Shown here in pieces: positions 17,443-25,261 of a stretch of 45,576 nucleotides of DNA. The stretch covers positions 1 to 45,576 of the forward strand of contig DENL01000023.1 in NCBI GenBank assembly GCA_002359655.1, in the 5' to 3' direction. The position numbers and the translations under genes were made by a program. The notes beneath the pieces are model-generated. The model made no database searches and was not told where the DNA came from. It saw only the letters and a program-made list of their open reading frames with translations. Each line of letters opens with the position of its first letter. Position 1 is the first letter of the stretch. This stretch comes from Rickettsiales bacterium UBA2645 (lineage in GTDB: Bacteria; Pseudomonadota; Alphaproteobacteria; Rickettsiales; UBA1997).

Positions 17443-19085
17443 AAAAACCAGTTCTAATTTCTATTATTCTAACTCTAGCTACAAGCTATGTAGTTGCTAA
17501 TGCTACAACCTTTGATGAAGCCCGTCAAGATGCGCTTAATTTTGGCTCTTCTTACAAGAATTCTGCTTCAACTGTAGTAACCGATCAAAATAAAAAAAAT
17601 ACTCCAGGCTACACTACTGATAATCCAGAGCAAACGAAGTATTATGATGGCGGTAGTATGTCAGATGATGCCTTAACCAAAACGCAAACATCGGAAGAAG
17701 GAAAATTGATGACTCAGGGGTTACCAAATCGTCCCCAAGTTAACATTAGTACAAGTGATGATTGGTTGGGAACTTCTCAGGCAATTGAAGGCAACCCCGA
17801 TCAAGTGGTTGCGATGCTTACTGGAACTTATGGAGAGTGTAAACCAATTGAACATAAAACAACTGTTACTGAAGTTAAGACATGTGATGAATATGAAGAA
17901 ACGGATTGTGTTGATGGCGATGAATTAATTTCTGTTTCCGGCGTGGATACATATTGGAATTTCCCTAGGTCAGAACAATACATATCTTGGCGCGGCGGTT
18001 CTGGTTGTTCAAAGTATTATGTTAACACCACAATTAACATTCAGGATACTTCAAAAGTTGATGTTTTTACCCTTAATTCAGTCGGTTGGGATGATGTGGT
18101 AAGAATTAGAGTGAATGGAACAACAGTTTTCCAGAATGGCAATGTTGATGCTGGTCGCTGCGAAAGGGGTACAGTTTTTGGATCGTCTCCTAATACGAAT
18201 CTAAAACCTTATCTTCAAAATGGAGTTAATACAATTGAATTAAAGCTTGGTGTTGCTGGTATGGGTTTTGCGAGCGCAGTTTATACTCTCTCCTACAATA
18301 ACACGAGAAAATGCCAAACTATAAGTACATGTAAAAATATCCCAAGTGAGTGTGCTCTTCAAGGTTCGAAATGTGTGAACATGAATAATGATAATATATG
18401 TAATTATCGTCAATATACTTACGCTTGTTCAACAACAACCGTTACTTCAACTGCAAGTGTTGAATGTGGATCAAATATTTATTGTACAGGTAATCAATGT
18501 ACCAAAATTGAAGAAGATTCAAATCAAGATTTTGCTACCTCAATTGCTTATCTATCCAGTATTAATAAGGCTGCAAAAGATAACAATGCCTCAGCTGATA
18601 ATCTAAAAATTTTTAGTGGGTCTGGGAAAAGTTGTGAGAAGGATACGGTAAGTTATAATAACTGCTGCAAAGACGATGGTTGGGGTCAGGATTATACTAG
18701 AGCTTCATGTAAAGAAGAAGAAAAATCTTTGATGGAACTCCAATCTAAAAAGATGTGTCACTATGTAGGTTCTTACTGTTCACAAAAAGTTCCCCTTCTA
18801 GGTAAATGCCTAAAAAACAAAAAAACTTACTGCTGTTTCAACTCAAAAATTAGTCGAGTGATTATGGAGCAGGGTAGAGCCCAGCTTGGAAAGGGGTGGG
18901 GTTCTGCTGAAGCTCCTGATTGTACAGGATTTACTCCAGATGAATTAGGTCGTCTTCAATTTGATAAGATGAATTTAAGTGAAATTGCTGCCGACATTGC
19001 TGGAAGCGTAGTAGTGCCAGATAAAACCTACCTTGAAGGTAAAGTAAAAACTACTCTGGAGGGGTATGGCCAGAAATCTAATTAA
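17439..19085 (+). CDS. traN: TraN, outer-membrane mating-pair stabilisation protein
   Basis: The protein has 548 residues. A signal peptide (PVLISIILTLATSYVVANA) precedes an N-terminal TraN region (TTFDEARQDALNFGSSY). The middle part (about residues 165-290) is a beta-rich insert with VDVFTLNSVGWDDVVRIRV and LKPYLQNGVNTIELKLG, a likely carbohydrate-binding-like or receptor-facing fold. The last third is Cys-rich, as in TraN. TraN stabilises mating pairs at the outer membrane and determines recipient preference. The start overlaps the trbC stop (ATGA). Confidence 0.92.
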   Translation: MKKPVLISIILTLATSYVVANATTFDEARQDALNFGSSYKNSASTVVTDQNKKNTPGYTTDNPEQTKYYDGGSMSDDALTKTQTSEEGKLMTQGLPNRPQVNISTSDDWLGTSQAIEGNPDQVVAMLTGTYGECKPIEHKTTVTEVKTCDEYEETDCVDGDELISVSGVDTYWNFPRSEQYISWRGGSGCSKYYVNTTINIQDTSKVDVFTLNSVGWDDVVRIRVNGTTVFQNGNVDAGRCERGTVFGSSPNTNLKPYLQNGVNTIELKLGVAGMGFASAVYTLSYNNTRKCQTISTCKNIPSECALQGSKCVNMNNDNICNYRQYTYACSTTTVTSTASVECGSNIYCTGNQCTKIEEDSNQDFATSIAYLSSINKAAKDNNASADNLKIFSGSGKSCEKDTVSYNNCCKDDGWGQDYTRASCKEEEKSLMELQSKKMCHYVGSYCSQKVPLLGKCLKNKKTYCCFNSKISRVIMEQGRAQLGKGWGSAEAPDCTGFTPDELGRLQFDKMNLSEIAADIAGSVVVPDKTYLEGKVKTTLEGYGQKSN

Positions 19086-19857
19086 ATTTTTATTATTGGT
19101 AATAATTCCTCTATCATCAAATGCCTCAGAAGCGAGCTATTGCAGTAAGTATAAATTAGGTTGGAATTTTACCTGTGATTCTAAGATTGAAGAAAAAGAA
19201 GTGGATAAAGATGTTAAAAAAGACACTAAACAATCAAAAGAAGATCAATCCGATTATGCAGAGCAGCTTGCAAGGATAAAACAAACTTTAGAAGACAAAA
19301 AGGCAAAGGCGGTAATATATCCCACAGAAGATAACATAAAAGATTACATGTCCTATCAACAGAAGGCTCTTGATAGGTCTGGAATATTCGCAGATCAATG
19401 GCGCCGAGTTCTTTGGAAAAACCCAGAATTAGATTACACTCAAAAAAGACCAGTTTCTAAGGTCGGCAAGGAATCCTGGATAGATCAACGCAATCAAGAT
19501 GTCACAAATACAATTAAGAACATAAACGAGCGTTACGGAATATTCTTTTTGTTCAATTCAACCTGTCCGCACTGTCATCGCTATTCACCAATTCTTAAGA
19601 GTTTCCAAGAGAAGTATGGAATTACAATTATACCAATCTCAATGGATGGAGGGGCTTTGCCCGAGTGGGATAACATAATGGTTAATCGAGGTCAAGTTGA
19701 GAGAATGGGAATTGAGGCCAATTCAGTTCCAGCAACGATTCTTTTTGATAAAGAAACCAGACGAGTTCTTCCAGTTGGATTTGGTGTTTTATCCCACTCT
19801 GAGCTCGAAGAGCGGATTTATGCAATCACAAAACTCGGAGTCGGTGATGATTTTTAA
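19066..19857 (+). CDS. traF: TraF, thioredoxin-like conjugation protein with CPHC
   Basis: The protein has 263 residues; the start has a strong site (ggagggg) just upstream inside traN. A signal peptide (LLLVIIPLSSNASEA) precedes a helical region (residues about 45-150), then a thioredoxin fold (YGIFFLFNSTCPHC) with an intact C-P-H-C redox motif at residues 167-170. The TraF of the F plasmid lacks a CxxC, so this one probably still acts as a disulfide oxidoreductase or isomerase for TraU, TraN and TraH. The family assignment is firm; the redox role is inferred from the motif. Confidence 0.92.
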   Translation: MARNLIKFLLLVIIPLSSNASEASYCSKYKLGWNFTCDSKIEEKEVDKDVKKDTKQSKEDQSDYAEQLARIKQTLEDKKAKAVIYPTEDNIKDYMSYQQKALDRSGIFADQWRRVLWKNPELDYTQKRPVSKVGKESWIDQRNQDVTNTIKNINERYGIFFLFNSTCPHCHRYSPILKSFQEKYGITIIPISMDGGALPEWDNIMVNRGQVERMGIEANSVPATILFDKETRRVLPVGFGVLSHSELEERIYAITKLGVGDDF

Positions 19858-21331
19858 AAGAAAAACTAACCAAGCAGCAAACCATATGACCTTAAATAAA
19901 TATTCCTACTTTTCTGTTTTTGTGCTAATATGTTTTTATTTCTTTATTTCTTTTATTGCCTTTTTTTCTCCAAAAAATGCTAAGGCAAAATCTGTTGGTG
20001 ATTCGATGGGTGATTTCTGGAATAATGCTGGAGGTAGTTATTCTAATTCAACAGATGCTGGCGGTTATAAGCTTCAAGGTGCAGGTTATTATACTGGTGG
20101 AAACTTTACTGCTAGAACAAAAGTAGTGAATGTTAATCCAGTATCAATTGTGCCACCAGGAATAAGAGCTGGTTGTGGTGGTATTGATGTATATACTGGA
20201 TCGTTCTCTCACATAAATACTGACCAATTTGTTGCTCTGATGAAGGCTATTCCAAGTAATGCCTTGGGTTTTGCTTTCCAGCTTGCTCTTGAAACTATGT
20301 CTCCTGCCATTAAAGGCACTATGGATCAACTTCAAGCAACGATTGATAAGATTAATAGCATGAATATCAACTCCTGTGATGTAGCGCAGGGATTGGTTGG
20401 AAGTGGTTTAGCTGCGATGGGAAAGGCTGGTAAATATTGTGAAGTAACGGCAAATAACAAAGGTTGGGCAACTGACTATGCTAGGGCAAAAAACGAATGT
20501 GGAACTGGTGGCAAATCTTCTCAACATATTAAGAATGCTAACAATGTTTTTGGTGATCAGAGACCCTATGACATAAATGTTGCTTGGGAAGTACTTAAAA
20601 AATCTAAAATACTTCAAGAAGATAATAATGATGAATTAGCTCAGTTTGTTCAGGCTCTGACTGGAACCATAATAATCAAATCTCCAGCAAGCGAAGACGC
20701 TGGACCTCAAACATCATATAAGAAAAATATTATCGTCGAAAACGAGACTCTTAAAGCTATAATGGAAGGTGGATCAATTACTGTTCTTGCCTGTGATGAA
20801 AAAGATAAATGCTTAAATCCGACCGAAAAGACAATTACCATTTCTGAGAATAATGGTTTCAAGAAAAGAGTTTCAAAGGCTATGGAAGAGATGTCAAGCA
20901 AGCTGGCAACCGGTGAGAAATATGAGCAAAAGCACATTGATATTGTAACCAAAACATCAATTCCAATCCAGAAGGCTATGGTAGTAAGGCAAGCCTACTT
21001 CAGATCAGCTTCTGCTGCAAGCGGTGTTAACCCAGAGTATTACAGCTCGATTGTGGCGGTGGATATGCTTTATGGGTATTTAGATGAAATTCTGAAATCA
21101 GTCTATGAACAATCCAAACAGGTTAAGAATTTTGATGAAGAAAATATGATCAAGTTTCAGCGCGGTGTTGAAAAGGCCAGGGAAGAATTGGCTAAATACA
21201 AGATTGACAGCAAAGACTCATTTGAGCAAGCGCGCAAAATCATTGAAGAAACCCAAAAGATTGAATCCATGCTTGCGGCACGCATGGGCAATAAACTTAA
21301 AGGAAATCTTCAATGGGCATCAAAATTTTAA
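19847..21331 (+). CDS. traH: TraH, pilus assembly protein
   Basis: About 494 residues from the ATG at 19847, supported by ggag at 19837-19840 and an 11-base overlap with traF; another in-frame ATG lies at 19886. A hydrophobic signal region (VFVLICFYFFISFIAFF) ends at NAKA. The TraH core has AGCGGIDVYTGSFSHINTDQ and LGFAFQLALETMSP, which are highly characteristic. The C-terminal 150 residues are helical with coiled-coil character. TraH assembles with TraF, TraU and TrbB-like proteins for pilus extension. Confidence 0.95.
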   Translation: MIFKRKTNQAANHMTLNKYSYFSVFVLICFYFFISFIAFFSPKNAKAKSVGDSMGDFWNNAGGSYSNSTDAGGYKLQGAGYYTGGNFTARTKVVNVNPVSIVPPGIRAGCGGIDVYTGSFSHINTDQFVALMKAIPSNALGFAFQLALETMSPAIKGTMDQLQATIDKINSMNINSCDVAQGLVGSGLAAMGKAGKYCEVTANNKGWATDYARAKNECGTGGKSSQHIKNANNVFGDQRPYDINVAWEVLKKSKILQEDNNDELAQFVQALTGTIIIKSPASEDAGPQTSYKKNIIVENETLKAIMEGGSITVLACDEKDKCLNPTEKTITISENNGFKKRVSKAMEEMSSKLATGEKYEQKHIDIVTKTSIPIQKAMVVRQAYFRSASAASGVNPEYYSSIVAVDMLYGYLDEILKSVYEQSKQVKNFDEENMIKFQRGVEKAREELAKYKIDSKDSFEQARKIIEETQKIESMLAARMGNKLKGNLQWASKF

Positions 21332-21351
21332 TAATAAACCAAGGAGCAAAT

Positions 21352-21753
21352 ATGTCTGATTTAGAAAAAATGAAACAGGATACTTTATTGTATCTAGATA
21401 ATCTGATGAGCAAAAAGTCAGAGTTATTCAAAATGATTTCGCTGTTGTTTTTTTCGATGTATTTAACTGTGAAATTTACTGGATCATTTGATTCCAGCCA
21501 AGGTTTTGATATTAGAGGTGAGTTTTGTGGCTACTTGCTTCTGATAAGCTTCCTAAGCTTTTTGTTTATCAACTACAAGTTCAGTGAAAGTAAAAATCTA
21601 AAGTTGGTGTCTTTTGTTCAGTTAGTTTTAGCCATAATAAATTTACTGATTATCAAATCTCTATCAACACTACTACTGACTAAAATCATAGTTTTGTTCT
21701 TAGCCATATTTTTCTTTTTGGTTCTTATCAGAGAAATCAAAAATAGATGGTAG
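21352..21753 (+). CDS. Unknown four-helix membrane protein between traH and traG
   Basis: The protein has 133 residues from the ATG at 21352, set by aaggagc at 21341-21347. A short charged N-terminus is followed by about four hydrophobic segments (LFKMISLLFFSMYLTV, FCGYLLLISFLSFLFI, LVSFVQLVLAIINLLI and IIVLFLAIFFFLVLI) and ends in a basic tail. No known Tra protein matches that I recognise; F has no four-helix gene between traH and traG. It is in the same operon with a short gap on both sides, so it is likely a conjugation accessory, for example immunity or exclusion, which is speculation. Confidence 0.7.
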   Translation: MSDLEKMKQDTLLYLDNLMSKKSELFKMISLLFFSMYLTVKFTGSFDSSQGFDIRGEFCGYLLLISFLSFLFINYKFSESKNLKLVSFVQLVLAIINLLIIKSLSTLLLTKIIVLFLAIFFFLVLIREIKNRW

Positions 21754-21761
21754 GATAAGAG

Positions 21762-24326
21762 ATGTATGAGGTAATTGTAATTGGGGGAGGAGAATTTTAT
21801 CGCGATGTCTTTAATGGACTTGCGATGCTTCTCCAATCAGATGATTTTTTAGGAGTTGTTGCGATTGGTTCGAGTATAGCTTTTGCTGTTGCGATACTTA
21901 ATGCTGCTCTTGCCGGATCTTTGTATGATGCCTCAAAGTGGTTTCTAACTACCTTCGTTATAACTCAAGTTCTTCTTTATCCAACAGCTACTGTACAAAT
22001 AACTGATAAAACTAATCCCTTACTAGAGGGGGCAACGATTGATAATGTTCCTTATGTTATAGCCTACACTGCCTCTACTACTAGCAAGATTGGGTATTCT
22101 CTTACGACTCAGTTCGAATCTGTTTATTCACTGCCTGATAATACACAATATTCCCAGAACGGAATGATATTTGGCGTGAATATGTGGAATGCAATGTCGC
22201 AGGCTACAATCACTAACTCAAACTTATCATCTAGCGTAGATAGTTTTATCAGAGAGTGTATATTCTACGATATCGAGTTTAACATATATTCTTTGGATGA
22301 CCTAAAAAATAGCGATGATATATGGGGTTTTGTTACAGAAAACCAATCTGAAAACAGATTTTTTACTTATACTGATAGCACGGGATCTTCCTCAACTCCT
22401 TCATGCAAAGATGGGGTTACTTCATTGGAAAAAGATTGGACGACTCAATATGGATCTGATGATTTAATTTCTAACTTAGGCAGATCAGCATCAAAACCAG
22501 ATTTAACTAAAACATTTTTATCTACCTTCACGCCATCTTTAACTGAATATTTTTTTGAAGTAAGTAAGTCATCAGAAGAAATGCTCAGACAAGCGATGAT
22601 GATAAACGCAATAAACAGCGCGGCAGAGAATTACGAAGCAGAAAACATGGTTGATTCCTACCAGAATACGCGCGCTATGCTTCAAACAAAATCAACATAC
22701 AAAACAATGGGAGTTCAAGCGGGAATTTGGATTCCAATGCTTAAAATTGTTATTGAATCAGTATTTTATGCAGCTTTTCCATTAGTCATTATTGTTTCGT
22801 TAATTCCAAACATGACTGGATCGGTTTTGCGTGGATATTTTACAACTTTCTTTTGGTTAGCATCTTGGGGACCGATTTACGCTATTCTCCACAGAATTTC
22901 CATGGGTCATGGTAAGACTTATGCTGCTTCTGGATTAACACTTTACAATCAGGCCGGGCTAGAGCAGGTGATGGGTGATATTGCGGCAATGGCTGGCTAT
23001 ATGTCGATGTTTGTGCCAATGCTAGCTTTTGGAATTGCTAGGGGTGGTGCTGCCGCAATGTCCTCAATGGCAACATCATTTATGTCTGCTGCACAGGGTG
23101 CTGTTGGTGCTGCTGTGAATGAAGGTATATCAGGTAATTTGAATTATGGTAATGTTACTACTGGTTCAAGAAATGCTTACAGTGGAGTTTCAATCCAGAA
23201 TGATCATGGTCAAATTACAAGGCATTGGAATGATTCAACCACTAGCATTGATAATAGTATGGTTGAATCACGGCTTGGATTTAACCTTCATGGTTCTGAA
23301 AGAATGGAGAGCGCGCTTTCTAGTCAAATAAGTCATGAGCAATCTTTGGCTCAAACAAAATCGATTCAGGCTTCACAAACTCAAGCTCACGGTTTTGAAA
23401 TGATGTTGAATAATCATCGTGAAATAGAAAATTCAAAAGGTTTCGAACAAAGCTTAAGTTCAGAAGAAAGATCCGCATTTAGTAGAATCAATAACGCAGT
23501 TAGTGATTTTGCTCAAGAACATGGTATTACAAGAGAAAAATCGGCGGAAATTTTTGGTAATATTGGTGTTGGGATTGGTAGTGCTATTGGAATTCCTGGA
23601 ACCGGAGGAAAGCTCGGGTTAAGCGGTGATGCTAAAGGAGGATATGCTTATAATTCTAGAGATTCAGATCAACAACACTACAAGGAGGCTTTAAATTACA
23701 GTCGTCAACACAGTTTATCTAAAGACTTTGCTACGGTGCAATCAGCAGTTCAATCAAATCGTCTTAATTTTAATGATTCAAGAGGTGAATCAATTAGCGA
23801 GACCTTTAATACTGCCGCATCACTTAATAGAGAATCTGGACAGCACTTTGAGAAGGCTAGAAGATATAGTGAGATGGAGAATAATATAAGATCTCGTTCA
23901 GCCGAATATGATGAAAGTTATAATCAAGAGTTTTGGGGAGAATTGGTTGCAAAGTACGGTTCACATCGAGCAGCTGAAATTACAAATCCAAGTAACCAAG
24001 ATAAAACAATTCTTAATAGAGAAATTGGTAGTTTTATAGACCAAAAAACTGAAGAAATATCTAAAATTCAAAGACCAAATTTTGAATCTGAATATAACGC
24101 CAATTCAGCAAAATTTTCTGGGTCAAATGATTTATACAAGGTAAGCAATCAAAATCCTTATCAGTTCTCAAATAGTTACCAGCAAATTGATAATTCTAAT
24201 CTTGAAGAGATTACTTCGGAAAAATTCTCTGATACTAAGCAAAAAATTGATCAAGCCCAAATAAATAACTCAGATTTAGGTAAGAAGGTTATCCACAAGG
24301 TTAGGGAAGAAGAAGATGGGCTATAA
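21762..24326 (+). CDS. traG: TraG, mating-pair stabilisation and assembly protein
   Basis: The protein has 854 residues. The N-terminal membrane part has VVAIGSSIAFAVAILNAALAG and further segments at about residues 325-450 (MLKIVIESVFYAAFPLVIIV and others). It matches the TraG_N domain of F-type systems, with the typical MYEVIVIGGGEFYRDVFNGL opening. The C-terminal half (about 450-854) is Gln/Ser/Asn-rich and probably periplasmic. TraG has roles in pilus assembly and mating-pair stabilisation. It ends the main structural operon. Confidence 0.94.
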   Translation: MYEVIVIGGGEFYRDVFNGLAMLLQSDDFLGVVAIGSSIAFAVAILNAALAGSLYDASKWFLTTFVITQVLLYPTATVQITDKTNPLLEGATIDNVPYVIAYTASTTSKIGYSLTTQFESVYSLPDNTQYSQNGMIFGVNMWNAMSQATITNSNLSSSVDSFIRECIFYDIEFNIYSLDDLKNSDDIWGFVTENQSENRFFTYTDSTGSSSTPSCKDGVTSLEKDWTTQYGSDDLISNLGRSASKPDLTKTFLSTFTPSLTEYFFEVSKSSEEMLRQAMMINAINSAAENYEAENMVDSYQNTRAMLQTKSTYKTMGVQAGIWIPMLKIVIESVFYAAFPLVIIVSLIPNMTGSVLRGYFTTFFWLASWGPIYAILHRISMGHGKTYAASGLTLYNQAGLEQVMGDIAAMAGYMSMFVPMLAFGIARGGAAAMSSMATSFMSAAQGAVGAAVNEGISGNLNYGNVTTGSRNAYSGVSIQNDHGQITRHWNDSTTSIDNSMVESRLGFNLHGSERMESALSSQISHEQSLAQTKSIQASQTQAHGFEMMLNNHREIENSKGFEQSLSSEERSAFSRINNAVSDFAQEHGITREKSAEIFGNIGVGIGSAIGIPGTGGKLGLSGDAKGGYAYNSRDSDQQHYKEALNYSRQHSLSKDFATVQSAVQSNRLNFNDSRGESISETFNTAASLNRESGQHFEKARRYSEMENNIRSRSAEYDESYNQEFWGELVAKYGSHRAAEITNPSNQDKTILNREIGSFIDQKTEEISKIQRPNFESEYNANSAKFSGSNDLYKVSNQNPYQFSNSYQQIDNSNLEEITSEKFSDTKQKIDQAQINNSDLGKKVIHKVREEEDGL

Positions 24327-24336
24327 AAACAATAAT

Positions 24337-24630
24337 TTATCTATCGTAGTGCCTATGATGAGATCTAAAAATTTGATCAGAGTAGTTGAAAGAATATGGT
24401 CCATTGTGGGTTCGCCAGTTGAAATGATGACAAAAATATCCTTTAGCAAAGCCAGATGTGATGATAAGAAACATTCCAGATATGTGAGCAATGATAGCCA
24501 AGGAGAGCAGTATGCCATTCATTGAAGTTATCAGCATTATAAGAATCAGAATCATGAACAAGCCAAAACAGGCAATTCCAGCTTTTAGTTTTAGCTTAGA
24601 TTTTTTGTTCTTCGTATTTTTCATATTCAT
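24337..24630 (-). CDS. Small two-helix membrane protein downstream of the RelE toxin
   Basis: The product has 97 residues from the ATG at 24630, seven bases after the toxin stop. It has a lysine-rich start (MNMKNTKNKKSKLKLK), two hydrophobic helices (GIACFGLFMILILIMLIT, ILLSLAIIAHISGMFLII), and an aromatic and His-rich end. Its placement suggests a third cistron of the antitoxin-toxin operon. The frame on the other strand is also open, so coding is probable but not certain. No family is recognised. Confidence 0.5.
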   Translation of the reverse strand: MNMKNTKNKKSKLKLKAGIACFGLFMILILIMLITSMNGILLSLAIIAHISGMFLIITSGFAKGYFCHHFNWRTHNGPYSFNYSDQIFRSHHRHYDR

Positions 24631-24637
24631 CTGCCAA

Positions 24638-24907
24638 TTATTTCGTTTTGTAAACTTTGTTTCTGTGCCCGACATCAATCACAAGAACAACAAGTTCAGA
24701 GTTTTTCATTTCACAAATAATACGATAATCGCCGACGCGGTAACGCCAGAATTTCTTAAGATTTCCTCTCAAATTTTTACCGGAGGATTTTGGAGATTGA
24801 TGAAGTTTGTCTTGGTACAGAAAGTTTAAGATGTCGCTCTTGGATTGTTGATCAAGCTTAGAGAGCTGCTTTTTTACTTTGTCACTCAAGAGAATTGTCC
24901 ATGTCAT
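24638..24907 (-). CDS. RelE/ParE-family toxin
   Basis: The protein has 89 residues. The fold markers are KKQLSKLDQQSKSDILNF, the core FWRYRVGDYRIIC and the end strand VLVIDVGHRNKVYK, as in RelE toxins that cleave mRNA on the ribosome or related ParE toxins. It lies four bases downstream of its antitoxin gene. A second, related toxin is at 42.6-42.9 kb. Whether the target is mRNA or gyrase cannot be told from the sequence alone; the RVGDYR and GHR motifs favour RelE. Confidence 0.9.
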   Translation of the reverse strand: MTWTILLSDKVKKQLSKLDQQSKSDILNFLYQDKLHQSPKSSGKNLRGNLKKFWRYRVGDYRIICEMKNSELVVLVIDVGHRNKVYKTK

Positions 24908-24911
24908 GTGA

Positions 24912-25160
24912 CTAAGATTTTTTGGTTTTTTTCAATACGACACCAAATTCTTTTGCCACTGACTCAATAGAATGGGTTTTAGATCCGCTATTTTCATGCT
25001 CTTCAAGAGCTTTAACAGCAGCTTTATAATCCATTCTTTCTTCCAAACCTTCTTTGAGAAACTTTTTTAGAAACCAAGATTTACTGCGGTCTTCTTCTTT
25101 GCAGAATTTCTCGAGAATATCGGCTAAATCATTGTCAATTCTAACTGTAAGGGTTGTCAT
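24912..25160 (-). CDS. Ribbon-helix-helix antitoxin (RelB/ParD-like)
   Basis: The protein has 82 residues. The N-terminal ribbon-helix-helix (TTLTVRIDNDLADILEKFC) is followed by a flexible charged tail that would wrap the toxin. It is first in the operon, as is usual for RelBE/ParDE pairs, and probably represses its own promoter in the 101-base gap before traD. Confidence 0.88.
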   Translation of the reverse strand: MTTLTVRIDNDLADILEKFCKEEDRSKSWFLKKFLKEGLEERMDYKAAVKALEEHENSGSKTHSIESVAKEFGVVLKKTKKS

Positions 25161-25261
25161 GGGTAAAATATTAATTATTCAAGTTAATCATTAGAATCAA
25201 ATGTAATACAATGAATCTTAAAAAATCAAACCATTTTATTAAAAATTTCTAACCTAAAAAA

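Noticed and set aside
24316..24525. Plus-strand ORF of 69 codons beginning at the traG end
   Set aside because: Its product has no plausible domain and lies opposite the membrane-protein ORF, which has better coding features and an operon position behind the toxin.
24491..24829. Plus-strand ORF of 112 codons with a hydrophobic stretch
   Set aside because: It lies opposite the firmly assigned RelE toxin and the membrane ORF; it is a shadow frame.
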